Assembly (NCBI RefSeq): GCF_030062585.1 | Contig: NZ_CP071935.1 | Span: forward strand, 124,001-188,000 | Length of the DNA stretch: 64,000 nt | Direction of reading: 5' to 3' | Origin: Helicobacter pylori | GTDB taxonomy: Bacteria > Campylobacterota > Campylobacteria > Campylobacterales > Helicobacteraceae | Shown: piece by piece, positions 32,181-42,022 of the stretch | Position numbering within the stretch: position 1 is the stretch's first letter | How the letters are laid out: each line of letters starts with the position of its first letter | Program-made: the position numbers and the translations under genes | Notes under the pieces: generated by a model | Told to the model about the DNA's origin: nothing | Databases searched by the model: none | What the model saw: the letters and a program-made list of their open reading frames with translations, nothing else

Positions 32181-33356
32181 ATGATTAGTTTTAAAGAAGC
32201 TCTAAAAATCCATTCTAGCATTCCCTTAAAACCCTTAGAAATAGAGGTTGTCTCTTTGTTTGAAAGCATAGGGCGCGTTTTGGCAGAAGATATTATTTGC
32301 ACTCACGCCTTGCCCAAATTCAATCAAAGCGCAATGGATGGCTATGGGTTTAAGATGCAAGATTTAGGCCAAAAAACTCAAGTCATCCAACACATCTTTG
32401 CCGGAGATGATGTGAGCACTTTAGAAGTTAAAGAAAATGAATGCGTTAAAATCATGACTGGAGCGATGGTGCCAAAGGGAATAGAAACGATTGTCCCTAT
32501 AGAATGCATGTTAGAAAGCCATGAAAATTTTGCCCTAGCTCCCAAAGATTTTAAAATTCACGCCAATATCCGTCAAAAGGGCGAGAACGCTTCTTTAAAC
32601 AGCGTGTTAGTCCCTAAAAATACCCGTTTGAATTATGGCCATATCGCGCTCATTGCCTCTCAAGGATTCAAAGAAATCAAAGCGTTTAGGAAATTAAAAA
32701 TCGCTCTCTTTAGTAGCGGCGATGAATTAGTGCCTTTAGGGCAAAACGCCCTAGAATGCCAAGTTTATGATGTCAATTCAGTGGGTGTTTTTAACATGCT
32801 TAAAAACTACAACACGCATTTTCTAGGGGTTTTAAAAGATGATAAAAATTTACAGCTTAAAATACTTGAATTGCAAGACTATGATGTCATCCTTTCAAGC
32901 GCGGGGGTGAGCGTGGGGGATAAAGACTTTTTTAAAGACGCCTTGAAAGAAAAAAACGCCCTTTTTTATTACGAAAAAATCAATCTCAAACCGGGAAAAC
33001 CGGTAACTTTAGCCCAACTCAATCAAAGCATTATTATAGGCTTACCGGGTAATCCTTTAAGTTGCTTACTGGTTTTACGAGTTTTGATTCTACCCTTATT
33101 GGAGCGCTTATCCTTGAATAAAGATTTTAAACTAAACCCCTTTAAGGCTCAAATCAATGCCCCTTTAAAGCTTAATAACAAACGCACGCATTTGATTTTA
33201 GGCAACTATTCAAACCACCAATTCATTCCTTACAACAACAACCGCTATGAATCAGGAGCGATTCAAGCCCTTGCACAAGTGGATTCTATCGCTTTAATTG
33301 ATGAAGGAGTGGGATTGGTTCAAGGCGAAATTGAAATTTTAAGGTTTGAGAATTAA
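32181..33356 (+). CDS. moeA: Molybdopterin molybdenumtransferase MoeA
   Basis: 391 residues. MoeA inserts molybdate into adenylated molybdopterin. Motifs: LPKFNQSAMDGYGF at the N-terminus, IMTGAMVPKGIETIV, ALFSSGDELVPLG, LSSAGVSVGDKDF and GLPGNPLSCLLV. Domain order (linker, MoCF fold, C-terminal barrel) is complete. It follows fliR by nine bases. Confidence 0.95.
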   Translation: MISFKEALKIHSSIPLKPLEIEVVSLFESIGRVLAEDIICTHALPKFNQSAMDGYGFKMQDLGQKTQVIQHIFAGDDVSTLEVKENECVKIMTGAMVPKGIETIVPIECMLESHENFALAPKDFKIHANIRQKGENASLNSVLVPKNTRLNYGHIALIASQGFKEIKAFRKLKIALFSSGDELVPLGQNALECQVYDVNSVGVFNMLKNYNTHFLGVLKDDKNLQLKILELQDYDVILSSAGVSVGDKDFFKDALKEKNALFYYEKINLKPGKPVTLAQLNQSIIIGLPGNPLSCLLVLRVLILPLLERLSLNKDFKLNPFKAQINAPLKLNNKRTHLILGNYSNHQFIPYNNNRYESGAIQALAQVDSIALIDEGVGLVQGEIEILRFEN

Positions 33357-33374
33357 AATGGCCTCTAACAATGC

Positions 33375-33380
33375 TATAAT
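33375..33380 (+). promoter_or_regulatory. Extended -10 box for prfB
   Basis: TGCTATAATGG: a perfect TATAAT with an upstream TG, predicted start near 33387, 30 bases before the prfB GTG. Confidence 0.6.
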
Positions 33381-33416
33381 GGCAAGTTCAAAACCCCACT
33401 CATAAAGGTTCTGTTT

Positions 33417-34508
33417 GTGGATAACTACACCTATAGCGAATTGTTAAAAAGCCTGCAAAACAAATGCGATAATATCGCCTTAATCATCAAGCCTGAAAAG
33501 ATCAAACAGGAATTAGAACGCATTGAAAAAGAGCAAGAAGACCCTAATTTTTGGCAAGATGTCTTAAAGGCTAGAGACACTAATAAAGAGAAAGTACGCT
33601 TAAACCGCTTGCTAGAAACCTATCAAAAAATGAAAAATTCTTTAGATGAAAGCGTAGAATTGTTTGAACTCGCTCAAAACGATAACGATGAGGTTACTTT
33701 ATCCTTGCTCTATGAAGAGGCTCCTACTTTAGAACACAGCGTGCAAAAAGTGGAAATTGAAATCATGCTAAGCGGTGAAAACGACGCTTCAAACGCTATT
33801 ATCACCATTCAGCCTGGAGCGGGGGGGACTGAAAGCCAGGATTGGGCGAGTATTTTGTATCGCATGTATTTGAGGTGGGCAGAAAGAAGAGGCTTTAAAA
33901 GCGAGATTTTAGACTATCAAGATGGCGAAGAAGCGGGCATTAAAGGGGTCGCCTTTATCATTAAGGGCGAAAACGCTTATGGCTATTTGAAAAATGAAAA
34001 TGGGGTGCATAGGCTTGTAAGGATTTCACCCTTTGATGCGAACGCCAAACGGCACACGAGTTTTGCGAGCGTGCAAATTAGCCCTGAATTAGACGATGAT
34101 ATTGATATAGAAATTGATGAAAAAGATGTCCGTTATGATTATTACAGAGCCAGTGGGGCAGGCGGTCAGCATGTCAATAAAACAGAAAGCGCGGTTAGAA
34201 TCACGCATTTCCCTACCGGTATTGTGGTGCAATGCCAAAACGACAGGAGCCAGCATAAAAACAAAGCGAGTGCGTTAAAAATGCTTAAATCCAAGCTTTA
34301 TGAATTGGAATTAGAAAAGCAACAAAGCAGCGCCAAAAATGAAGAAAAAAGCGAGATCGGTTGGGGGCATCAAATAAGAAGCTATGTTTTAGCCCCCTAC
34401 CAGCAAGTCAAAGACGCGCGCTCCAATATTGCTTATAGCAATGTGGAAGCGATTTTAGACGGCGATATTGATGCGATTTTAGAGGGCGTTTTGATTGCTA
34501 AAGCTTAA
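33417..34508 (+). CDS. prfB: Peptide chain release factor 2
   Basis: 363 residues from a GTG start with AAAGG upstream. It terminates translation at UGA and UAA. The codon-recognition motif SPF (in [12 protein letters not shown]) and the GGQ peptide-release motif ([11 protein letters not shown]) are present. Unlike E. coli prfB, there is no internal UGA frameshift site near codon 26; the frame is continuous, so that autoregulatory loop is absent. Confidence 0.97.
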   Translation: MDNYTYSELLKSLQNKCDNIALIIKPEKIKQELERIEKEQEDPNFWQDVLKARDTNKEKVRLNRLLETYQKMKNSLDESVELFELAQNDNDEVTLSLLYEEAPTLEHSVQKVEIEIMLSGENDASNAIITIQPGAGGTESQDWASILYRMYLRWAERRGFKSEILDYQDGEEAGIKGVAFIIKGENAYGYLKNENGVHRLVRISPFDANAKRHTSFASVQISPELDDDIDIEIDEKDVRYDYYRASGAGGQHVNKTESAVRITHFPTGIVVQCQNDRSQHKNKASALKMLKSKLYELELEKQQSSAKNEEKSEIGWGHQIRSYVLAPYQQVKDARSNIAYSNVEAILDGDIDAILEGVLIAKA

Positions 34509-34543
34509 GTGCGCTAAAATGATAGCCGATAAATTATGGTTAC

Positions 34544-34549
34544 TATAAA
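34544..34549 (+). promoter_or_regulatory. -10 box for cheZ
   Basis: TATAAA in GGTTACTATAAAACG, 28 bases before the cheZ ATG. Confidence 0.4.
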
Positions 34550-34577
34550 ACGCTTTTTAAACGCATAAGGAACAACA

Positions 34578-35309
34578 ATGACACAAGAAGAATTAGACGC
34601 TTTGATGAGTGGTGGCGATTTAGAAAACTTGGAAGCCTTAGAAACCAAAGAGGAGGCTAAAGAAGGAACTAAAGAAGAGCCTAAAGAGAGTAAAGAGAAT
34701 TCCGGTTCTAGTGAAAAAATGACCGTCAAAAAAGAGGACGCTGAAAAATACGGCAAGATTAGCCCCAATGAATGGCCGCCCCCTCCCCCCACTGAAGAGC
34801 ATAAGGTCGTGCATCAATTAGACGATGTTACAAGAGATTCTGAAGTGAAAGCCACGCAAATTTTTGATCAATTGGATCTGATTGGGGCTAGCGCTGAAAA
34901 GATCGCTAAAATGGTTAAAAAAATCCAAGAACCTTTGCAAAAACACCAAGAAATTTTTGAAAATTTGCATGGTCATTTCCCCCATGTTGAATCTTTTAAA
35001 ACCGCGCTCAATGAGCAACAAGAAATCCTAAACGCCCTTAAGAGCATTGAAGAAGAGGCCACCAATTGCTCTGATAGCTCCATGCAAGCGATGGATATTA
35101 TGCAGTTTCAAGACATCCACCGCCAAAAAATTGAGCGAGTGGTTAATGTCATGCGAGCGCTCAGCCAATACATGAATTCGCTTTTTGAGGGCAAAATTGA
35201 TGATTCTAAGCGCGTGAGTTCAGCGACTTTTATCACCGGCGATGACGACAAAGATTTAGCCAGTGCTGATGATATTGAAGCTTTGATCGCTTCTTTTGGA
35301 GCCAAGTAG
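34578..35309 (+). CDS. cheZ: CheZ-type CheY-phosphate phosphatase (remote orthologue)
   Basis: 243 residues. The H. pylori protein (HP0170) was shown to be a diverged CheZ. The central helical hairpin (about 85-200) carries the catalytic pair Asp179 and Gln183 in MQFQDIHRQKIERV. Residues 20-50 are an acidic Lys/Glu/Ser-rich linker likely to vary in length, followed by WPPPPP. Both termini carry a similar short helix: EELDALMSGG at the start and DIEALIASFG at the end; the C-terminal one is the expected CheY-binding site. Cytosolic, acting in chemotaxis signal decay. Confidence 0.87.
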   Translation: MTQEELDALMSGGDLENLEALETKEEAKEGTKEEPKESKENSGSSEKMTVKKEDAEKYGKISPNEWPPPPPTEEHKVVHQLDDVTRDSEVKATQIFDQLDLIGASAEKIAKMVKKIQEPLQKHQEIFENLHGHFPHVESFKTALNEQQEILNALKSIEEEATNCSDSSMQAMDIMQFQDIHRQKIERVVNVMRALSQYMNSLFEGKIDDSKRVSSATFITGDDDKDLASADDIEALIASFGAK

Positions 35310-35311
35310 TT

Positions 35312-36592
35312 TTGAATCAAGTTGAATTACTCTCTCCAGCCGGTAATTTAAAGAAACTTAAAATCGCTCTCAACTATGGGGCTGATGCGGTTTATGGGGG
35401 GGTGAGCCATTTTTCTTTACGCAATCGCGCTAGCAAGGAATTTACTTTAGAGACCTTTAAAGAAGGGATTGACTACGCCCATGCGTTGGATAAAAAAGTC
35501 TATGCGACCATCAATGGTTTCCCTTTCAATTCACAGCTCAAACTTTTAGAAGAACATCTTTATAAAATGGCAGAGCTAAAACCAGACGCTTTCATTATCG
35601 CTGCACCTGGTGTCATCAAGCTCGCTTCAAAAATCGCCCCGCATATTCCTATCCATTTATCCACGCAAGCGAATGTCTTAAATTTGCTCGATGCGCAAGT
35701 GTTTTATGATTTAGGGGTTAAACGCATCGTGTGCGCTAGGGAATTGAGCCTGAATGATGCGATTGGAATTAAAAAAGCCCTACCCGATTTGGAATTAGAA
35801 ATCTTTGTGCATGGGAGCATGTGCTTTGCCTTTTCAGGGCGTTGCTTGATTTCGGCTTTACAAAAGGGACGCGTGCCTAATAGAGGGAGTTGCGCGAACG
35901 ATTGCCGGTTTGATTATGAATATTATGTGAAAAACCCTGATAACGGCGTGATGATGAGGTTGGTTGAAGAAGAGGGCGTAGGCACGCATATTTTTAACGC
36001 TAAAGACTTGAATCTCTCTAGTCATATCGCTGAAATTTTAAGTTCCAACGCCATTAGCGCGCTTAAGATTGAAGGGCGTACCAAGTCCAGTTACTACGCC
36101 GCGCAAACCACGCGCATCTATCGTTTAGCGGTTGATGATTTTTACCATAACACCTTAAAGCCGAGTTTTTATGCTAGCGAATTGAACACGCTTAAAAACA
36201 GGGGTTTTACCGACGGCTATTTGATGCGAAGGCCTTTTGAAAGGCTAGACACTCAAAACCACCAGACAGCCATTAGCGAAGGGGATTTTCAAGTCAATGG
36301 TGAAATAACAGAAGACGGGTGCTTTTTTGCATGCAAATTCACCACCACCACTAACATAGCTTATGAAATCATCGCTCCCAAAAATGCCGCTATCACGCCC
36401 GTAGTCAATGAAATTGGCAAGATCTATACCTTTGACAAACGCTCTTATTTAGTGTTGTATAAAATCCTTTTAGAAAATAACACCGAATTAGAAACTATCC
36501 ATAGCGGGAACGTGAATCTGGTGCGGCTGCCTGTGCCTTTACCGGCTTTTAGTTTTTTGCGCACCCAAGTAGAGTCTAAAAATGGCGTTTAG
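35312..36592 (+). CDS. U32-family peptidase / tRNA hydroxylation-type protein
   Basis: 426 residues from a TTG at 35312, two bases after the cheZ stop. Conserved U32 pattern: ELLSPAGNLKKLKIALNYGADAVYGG, then VHGSMCFAFSGRCLISAL and GSCANDCRFDY with the Cys set that binds an Fe-S cluster in TrhP-type members. Older annotations call it collagenase PrtC. Members such as TrhP modify tRNA uridine 34, which I consider the more likely role. Confidence 0.88.
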   Translation: MNQVELLSPAGNLKKLKIALNYGADAVYGGVSHFSLRNRASKEFTLETFKEGIDYAHALDKKVYATINGFPFNSQLKLLEEHLYKMAELKPDAFIIAAPGVIKLASKIAPHIPIHLSTQANVLNLLDAQVFYDLGVKRIVCARELSLNDAIGIKKALPDLELEIFVHGSMCFAFSGRCLISALQKGRVPNRGSCANDCRFDYEYYVKNPDNGVMMRLVEEEGVGTHIFNAKDLNLSSHIAEILSSNAISALKIEGRTKSSYYAAQTTRIYRLAVDDFYHNTLKPSFYASELNTLKNRGFTDGYLMRRPFERLDTQNHQTAISEGDFQVNGEITEDGCFFACKFTTTTNIAYEIIAPKNAAITPVVNEIGKIYTFDKRSYLVLYKILLENNTELETIHSGNVNLVRLPVPLPAFSFLRTQVESKNGV

Positions 36593-36624
36593 AGATTAGG
36601 TATTACAAACGATTAAGAGAACGC

Positions 36625-36888
36625 ATGCCCTTAGAAACTATCACGCTCGCTCGTATTTATGAAGAACAAGGGTTTTTTGAAGAAGCGTTGCAAATTTATA
36701 CTAATATTTTAAACAAAACCCCTGACCATACAGAGGCGTTAAAACAAATAAAGCGTTTGGAAAAAATCCAAAAAAATTGTGCTCCTTTCAAACACGACGC
36801 AATACTAGAGCGGCACTATTTGAATTTTATCAAAGGGGATTTTTTGAGCGTTGAAAATTTAGAACAATGGCTGGTAGAATGGAATTGA
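36625..36888 (+). CDS. Small TPR-like protein
   Basis: 87 residues. Residues 7-40 (LARIYEEQGFFEEALQIYTNIL) read as one tetratricopeptide hairpin; the rest is charged and helical. Its 3' end overlaps the next gene, so the two are probably a unit with the U32 gene upstream. Function unknown; a protein-interaction role is inferred. Confidence 0.7.
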   Translation: MPLETITLARIYEEQGFFEEALQIYTNILNKTPDHTEALKQIKRLEKIQKNCAPFKHDAILERHYLNFIKGDFLSVENLEQWLVEWN

Positions 36889-37358
36889 AAAACATTATTT
36901 CAGAAACCCTTAATGAAATTGAAAAAATGGCTAAAACGATTGATAATAACTTTGATGCGGCGCAAAAAACGCCCTCTTTTTTCAAAACACCCCCTTATTT
37001 GCAAAACGCCAAAAACGCTGAAACGCCACCAATGAGTAACACGGAGTCAAAAAACGCCACCAAAATAGAAACGCAAGAAAAAATCACAGAAGAAAATACA
37101 GAAGAAAGAGAAGAAGAAGCACAAGAAATCATTACAGAAGAAATCGTGCAAGAAAACCCCACGCAAGTGTTAATTCCAAACGAAAGGGTTTTTTTAAAAA
37201 ACTTACTAGAAAGAACCTTAGTGTTATTGAAAGGCATGCAAGCTTTAGAAGAAAAAGACGCACTGAAGCGTTTGGATTTAGTGGCGCGTTTCTTGCAATA
37301 CCAATTGAGCGTGCTTGAAAAACGATTAGAATCTTTAGAGCGAGAAAACACAGAGTGA
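36879..37358 (+). CDS. Acidic helical hypothetical protein
   Basis: 159 residues from the ATG at 36879 (another in-frame ATG at 36867). The middle (about 60-105) is a Glu-rich low-complexity stretch; the C-terminal 60 residues (FLKNLLERTLVLLKGMQAL…) are helical and probably coiled coil. No signal peptide. No family recognised. It overlaps the TPR-like gene by ten bases and ends before a strong hairpin terminator. Confidence 0.7.
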   Translation: MELKNIISETLNEIEKMAKTIDNNFDAAQKTPSFFKTPPYLQNAKNAETPPMSNTESKNATKIETQEKITEENTEEREEEAQEIITEEIVQENPTQVLIPNERVFLKNLLERTLVLLKGMQALEEKDALKRLDLVARFLQYQLSVLEKRLESLERENTE

Positions 37359-37395
37359 AAAACGATCAAAGGAATTTTTTAAAAACATTAAAAAA

Positions 37396-37434
37396 TAAGG
37401 CTTTGATTTTCAATATTCCATGAAAACAAAGCCT
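37396..37434 (+). terminator. Rho-independent-type terminator
   Basis: AAGGCTTTG (37396-37404) pairs with CAAAGCCTT (37426-37434), extended inward by TTTTC and GAAAA. It is followed by AAATTTCTATT. It separates the upstream run from arsRS. Confidence 0.65.
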
Positions 37435-37515
37435 TAAATTTCTATTAATAACTATGATAATGTTTTGAATTTTTATTTTTAAGACATCTTTAAGGTATCT
37501 TTAGTAATAAAATGC

Positions 37516-37521
37516 TAAAAT
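37516..37521 (+). promoter_or_regulatory. Extended -10 box for arsRS
   Basis: TGCTAAAATCA, predicted start near 37528, about 66 bases before the arsR ATG. Confidence 0.4.
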
Positions 37522-37593
37522 CAAGCCCTTAAAACATTAACAGAGTTAATCGTTTTTAAAGTTGCAGAAATCATTGAAGGAGTTAATTGAAGT

Positions 37594-38271
37594 ATGATAG
37601 AAGTTTTAATGATAGAAGATGATATAGAATTAGCCGAATTTTTGAGCGAGTTTTTGCTCCAACATGGCATTCATGTAACCAATTACGATGAGCCATATAC
37701 CGGCATTAGTGCGGCTAACACACAAAATTATGATTTGTTGTTGTTGGATTTAACTTTGCCTAATTTAGACGGGCTTGAAGTGTGTAGGCGCATTTCCAAA
37801 CAAAAACATATCCCTATTATTATTTCTTCAGCGAGAAGCGATGTGGAAGATAAGATTAAAGCGCTGGATTATGGGGCTGATGACTACCTCCCTAAACCCT
37901 ATGATCCTAAAGAATTATTGGCTCGTATCCAATCCTTACTCAGGCGTTCTCATAAAAAAGAAGAAGTGAGTGAGCCAGGCGATGCGAATATTTTTAGGGT
38001 GGATAAGGATAGCCGAGAAGTGTATATGCATGAAAAAAAGCTAGACTTAACTAGGGCTGAATATGAAATCCTTTCGCTTCTCATTAGCAAAAAAGGTTAT
38101 GTGTTTAGCCGTGAAAGCATTGCGATTGAAAGCGAGAGCATCAACCCTGAAAGCTCTAATAAGAGCATTGACGTGATCATTGGTCGTTTGCGATCTAAGA
38201 TTGAAAAAAATCCTAAGCAACCGCAATATATCATCTCTGTTAGAGGGATTGGTTATAAATTAGAATACTGA
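37594..38271 (+). CDS. arsR: Response regulator ArsR (OmpR family, acid response)
   Basis: 225 residues. Receiver domain (1-118) with acidic pocket Glu8-Asp9-Asp10, phospho-acceptor Asp52 in LLDLTLPN, and Lys in LPKPYDP; winged-helix DNA-binding domain (about 130-225, [44 protein letters not shown]). It is the essential regulator HP0166, which with ArsS controls urease and other acid-response genes. Gap to arsS is 23 bases. Confidence 0.96.
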
Positions 38272-38294
38272 TTCTAATAAGGAGTTAAGGGGTT

Positions 38295-39578
38295 TTGCGT
38301 TTCTCTATCTTTTTTAAGGTTGTCGCTTTGTTTGTGGTAACGCTCTTTAGTTTTGGAGCGTTCGCTTATTATTTTGTGTCTTCTCAAATCAGTCACGAAA
38401 ACTATCAAAACGAAATGCGCCATTACCAGTTTGTTACCACTATCAATGAAATTTTAAATAACTACTCTGATTATACAGCCATAGAAGATTACCTCTATAA
38501 AATCGGTTTTAGAGAAACCACGATAGAAAATTTAGAAAAGGTTTTAGCCAAAAGACGCCACCAGTTGCACCACAGAAATATTGGGTATGCTGAAGTGTTT
38601 AAATTCAGCGATATGGTTTTTATCCTTTTAAAAAAGGATGAGCATTTTGTGCTTTATAAAGATTTGCATTCGGTTTCTTATAGGAATTATTTCTTAGCGA
38701 TTACGGTGGGTTTATTATTGATTTTATTCCTCTTTTTATTTGTTTTGCAGAGTTTGTTGCCCTTAAGAGAGTTAAGATCCCAAGTGAAACGCTTCGCTCA
38801 AGGGGATAAAAGCGTGAGTTGTAAAAGCAAGCAAAAAGATGAAATAGGGGATCTGGCTAACGAATTTGACAATTGCATTCTAAAAATCAATGCGATGAAT
38901 GAATCTCGGGTTTTATTTTTGCGCTCTATCATGCATGAATTGCGCACCCCTATCACTAAGGGCAAGATACTAAGCTCTATGCTCAAAGAAGAATTGCCAC
39001 AAAAGCGCTTCGTTTCCATTTTTGATCACTTAAACACGCTGATTGAGCAATTTGCCCGCATTGAGCAGCTCGCTTCCAAAAATTATGGGAGCAATAAAGA
39101 AAAATTTTTAATGAGCGATTTGATCGATAAAATTGAAAAAATGCTTTTGATTGATGAGGATAAAGAAAGCCCTATCCATGTGTCCTCTTCCAATTACATT
39201 ATTGAAGCGGATTTTGAATTGTTTGCTATAGCGTTAAAAAACATGATAGACAATGCAATCAAATACAGCGATGACAAACAGGTGTTTTTGGATTTCATCG
39301 GCAATAATTTAGTGGTGTCCAATAAAAGCAAACCTTTAAAAGAAGATTTTGAAAAGTATTTGCAACCCTACTTTAAATCTTCTAACCCCAGCCAAGCCCA
39401 TGGTTTTGGGTTAGGCATGTATATCATTAAAAACGCTTTAGAGGCTATGGGGTTGAATTTGAGCTATCATTATAGCAATGGAAGAATTTGTTTCACTATC
39501 CATGATTGCGTTTTTAATAGTTTTTACGATTTAGAAGAGGATAACGAAGAGCTACCCCCCCCCCCCCCGAAAATTTGA
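38295..39578 (+). CDS. arsS: Acid-sensing histidine kinase ArsS (phase-variable C-terminus)
   Basis: 427 residues in the present frame, TTG start at 38295 with AAGGAG and AAGG upstream. Two membrane helices (about 8-30 and 135-158) flank the periplasmic sensor; a HAMP segment follows; the phospho-acceptor is His214 in IMHELRTPITKGK; N, G1 (GFGLGMYI) and other ATPase boxes follow. Codons after position 415 run through 14 Cs and end in LPPPPPKI. Loss or gain of C changes the C-terminus. Confidence 0.95.
   Translation: MRFSIFFKVVALFVVTLFSFGAFAYYFVSSQISHENYQNEMRHYQFVTTINEILNNYSDYTAIEDYLYKIGFRETTIENLEKVLAKRRHQLHHRNIGYAEVFKFSDMVFILLKKDEHFVLYKDLHSVSYRNYFLAITVGLLLILFLFLFVLQSLLPLRELRSQVKRFAQGDKSVSCKSKQKDEIGDLANEFDNCILKINAMNESRVLFLRSIMHELRTPITKGKILSSMLKEELPQKRFVSIFDHLNTLIEQFARIEQLASKNYGSNKEKFLMSDLIDKIEKMLLIDEDKESPIHVSSSNYIIEADFELFAIALKNMIDNAIKYSDDKQVFLDFIGNNLVVSNKSKPLKEDFEKYLQPYFKSSNPSQAHGFGLGMYIIKNALEAMGLNLSYHYSNGRICFTIHDCVFNSFYDLEEDNEELPPPPPKI
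39555..39568 (+). repeat. Poly-C phase-variation tract (C14) in arsS
   Basis: Fourteen consecutive Cs near the end of arsS. As sequenced the frame ends 9 bases later (PPPPPKI). The other two frames give tails ending in RKSQLWG or in GVKEKQ, reaching into the gap before hemB. Such tracts slip during replication; the arsS tract is a known H. pylori example. Confidence 0.95.
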
Positions 39579-39649
39579 AAGAGATGAGCGGAATGAAGGG
39601 GGTAGAAAAAGCCAATTGTGGGGTTAAAGAAAAACAATAAAGAGAGAAC

Positions 39650-40621
39650 ATGTTCAAACGATTGAGAAGATTACGAAGCAGCGAAAATTTAAGAGCGATG
39701 CTAAGAGAAACGCGCCTAAATATTGATGATTTCATCGCTCCCTTATTTGTCATAGAAAGCGATAGTTGTATTAAAAATGAAATCAGTTCCATGCCTGGCG
39801 TGTATCAAATGAGCATGGAGCCTCTTTTAAAAGAGTGCGAAGAATTAGTGGGGCTTGGTATAAAAGCCGTTTTATTGTTTGGCATTCCTAAACATAAGGA
39901 CGCTACAGGAAGCCATGCGTTAAATAAGGATCACGTTGTCGCAAAAGCTACGAGAGAAATTAAACAACGATTTAAGGATTTAATCGTTATAGCGGATTTG
40001 TGTTTTTGCGAATACACCGACCATGGGCATTGCGGGATTTTAGAAAACGCTTCTGTGTCTAACGATAAAACGCTAGAGATTTTAAATCTTCAAGGGCTTA
40101 TTTTAGCTGAAAGCGGTGTGGATATTCTAGCCCCAAGCAACATGATGGATGGGAATGTTTTGAGCTTGAGAAAAACACTAGATAACGCCGGCTATTTTCA
40201 CACGCCCATCATGAGCTATTCCACTAAATTTGCGAGTAGCTACTATGGGCCTTTTAGAGATGTGGCCAATTCTGCGCCGAGTTTTGGCGATCGCAAAAGC
40301 TATCAAATGGATTACGCTAACCAAAAAGAAGCGCTTTTAGAAAGTTTGGAAGATGAAAAACAGGGCGCGGATATTTTAATGGTGAAGCCGGCTTTGGCGT
40401 ATTTGGATATTGTTAAAGAGATTAGAGATCACACTTTGCTCCCTTTAGCGCTCTATAACGTGAGCGGGGAATACGCCATGCTCAAACTCGCGCAAAAACA
40501 CAACCTGATCAATTATGAAAGCGTTTTGTTAGAAACGATGACTTGTTTTAAAAGAGCGGGAGCGGATATGATTATCAGCTATCATGCTAAAGAAGTGGCT
40601 AACTTATTGCAAAGGAATTGA
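39650..40621 (+). CDS. hemB: Porphobilinogen synthase (delta-aminolevulinate dehydratase)
   Basis: 323 residues. It joins two 5-aminolevulinates in haem synthesis. Metal/active site segment [14 protein letters not shown], Schiff-base lysines in [16 protein letters not shown] and [22 protein letters not shown] precedes the ATG. Its stop abuts the yebC ATG. Longer arsS phase variants end about ten bases before it. Confidence 0.97.
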   Translation: MFKRLRRLRSSENLRAMLRETRLNIDDFIAPLFVIESDSCIKNEISSMPGVYQMSMEPLLKECEELVGLGIKAVLLFGIPKHKDATGSHALNKDHVVAKATREIKQRFKDLIVIADLCFCEYTDHGHCGILENASVSNDKTLEILNLQGLILAESGVDILAPSNMMDGNVLSLRKTLDNAGYFHTPIMSYSTKFASSYYGPFRDVANSAPSFGDRKSYQMDYANQKEALLESLEDEKQGADILMVKPALAYLDIVKEIRDHTLLPLALYNVSGEYAMLKLAQKHNLINYESVLLETMTCFKRAGADMIISYHAKEVANLLQRN

Positions 40622-41344
40622 ATGGGACGAGCGTTTGAATACAGAAGAGCGGCCAAAGAAAAACGATGGGATAAGATGAGTAAGGTTTTCCCCAAGCTGG
40701 CTAAAGCGATCACTCTAGCGGCAAAAGATGGCGGGAGCGAGCCGGACACGAACGCCAAACTGCGAACAGCGATTTTAAACGCTAAAGCGCAAAACATGCC
40801 TAAAGACAATATTGATGCAGCGATTAAAAGAGCGAGCAGTAAAGAGGGGAATTTGAGCGAGATCACTTATGAGGGCAAGGCGAATTTTGGCGTGCTAATC
40901 ATCATGGAATGCATGACTGATAACCCCACTAGAACGATCGCCAACCTTAAAAGCTATTTCAATAAAACGCAAGGAGCGAGCATCGTGCCTAATGGCTCTT
41001 TAGAGTTTATGTTTAATAGAAAAAGCGTGTTTGAATGCTTGAAAAGTGAAGTGGAAAATTTAAAACTCAGCTTAGAAGATTTAGAATTCGCTCTCATTGA
41101 TTATGGTTTGGAAGAATTAGAAGAAGTGGGAGACAAGGTCATTATTAGAGGGGATTATAACAGCTTCAAGCTCTTAAATGAGGGGTTTGAAAGCTTGAGA
41201 TTGCCCATTTTAAAAGCAAGTTTGCAACGCATCGCCACAACGCCCATTGAATTGAATGACGAACAAATGGAGCTTACCGAAAAATTATTGGACAGGATTG
41301 AAGACGATGATGATGTGGTCGCGCTTTATACGAATATTGAGTGA
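40622..41344 (+). CDS. YebC/PmpR-family regulatory protein
   Basis: 240 residues. Begins [19 protein letters not shown], contains [16 protein letters not shown] and the [19 protein letters not shown] segment of the YebC/TACO1 family. Members act as transcription regulators or as translation factors at proline-rich stalls, which would parallel efp in this window. The start codon directly follows the hemB stop. Confidence 0.92.
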   Translation: MGRAFEYRRAAKEKRWDKMSKVFPKLAKAITLAAKDGGSEPDTNAKLRTAILNAKAQNMPKDNIDAAIKRASSKEGNLSEITYEGKANFGVLIIMECMTDNPTRTIANLKSYFNKTQGASIVPNGSLEFMFNRKSVFECLKSEVENLKLSLEDLEFALIDYGLEELEEVGDKVIIRGDYNSFKLLNEGFESLRLPILKASLQRIATTPIELNDEQMELTEKLLDRIEDDDDVVALYTNIE

Positions 41345-41707
41345 AAGGCTAAAAGGCTCAAAGGCATTTTTATAATCCATAGTGAAAGTGAAACGCCCAA
41401 ACGCTAAAGGCATTTAAGCTTTTTTAGACTGATGTTAGGGGAGAGTTTGGCTTTCACTCTGTGTTTCTATCATAGGGATTTTACAGAGTTTGAGCGTTCA
41501 AAGCGCATTTAATCTTTTACGCACCATACCTTTAAAAGGCGTAACTCCCAACGCTTCCTACCATAGATGCGAATGCATGGGGATATTACACTATGAATGA
41601 GTAGCATTCAATTCAAACGCTAAAGGTATTTGGGCTTTCCGCTAAGGAGTTTAAAAATACTCAAAGTATTTTTAAAAATAAAAATAGTAAAGAGCTTGAT
41701 TTCCAGT
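41345..41707. other. Gene-free stretch with competing hairpins
   Basis: No credible frame. ACTCTGT (41456-41462) can pair with ACAGAGT (41483-41489), or its ACTCT part with AGAGT (41442-41446), so two structures are mutually exclusive. A second structure is TTACG…CCTTTAAAAGG…CGTAA near 41517-41542. It lies between the convergent ends of yebC and hcpD. It may be a small RNA locus or a degraded element. Confidence 0.35.
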
Positions 41708-41848
41708 CAAACAATAGCTTTTAGAAGCAATCTTGGGGTTAAGGGAGGGTTGTAAGAGGATTATTTCAAAATACCCCCTACCCCCTTAAGGAAATGAGTT
41801 TGAAAATAGAGTGATCAAAACCCTATTTTTTAAAAAATTAAAAAATCA
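41708..41848 (+). repeat. Intergenic repeat family, copy 3
   Basis: CAAACAATAGC…TTTTAGAAGC, GGGGTTAAGGGAGGG, then TTTCAAAATACCCCCTACCCCCTTAAGG, GATCAAAACCC and a T/A-rich end. It corresponds block by block to the copy at 50988-51133 read on the other strand. It lies downstream of yebC in yebC's orientation. The remaining gap to hcpD (41849-42022) shows nothing else. Confidence 0.6.
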
Positions 41849-42022
41849 ATAAGGCTTTAGTTATTAGCAGATGAGAGCGGATTCAAATTCTAAGCGTTTA
41901 GATTTTATTGCGTCTCAATACCCATCAATAGAGACGCTTCAATCCCTATTTGAATAGCAAGAGAGGTGAAAGATTCCTATAAGATGAGTTTTGAGAATTG
42001 TTTCTAGCCTTTAAGCTTTGGC

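Noticed and set aside
33417..34508. Programmed frameshift in prfB
   Set aside because: The whole coding sequence is one continuous frame with no internal UGA near codon 26.
36867..36878. Earlier ATG for the acidic helical protein
   Set aside because: It would deepen the overlap with the TPR-like gene and no ribosome site favours it; the ATG at 36879 is equally in frame. The choice is not firm.
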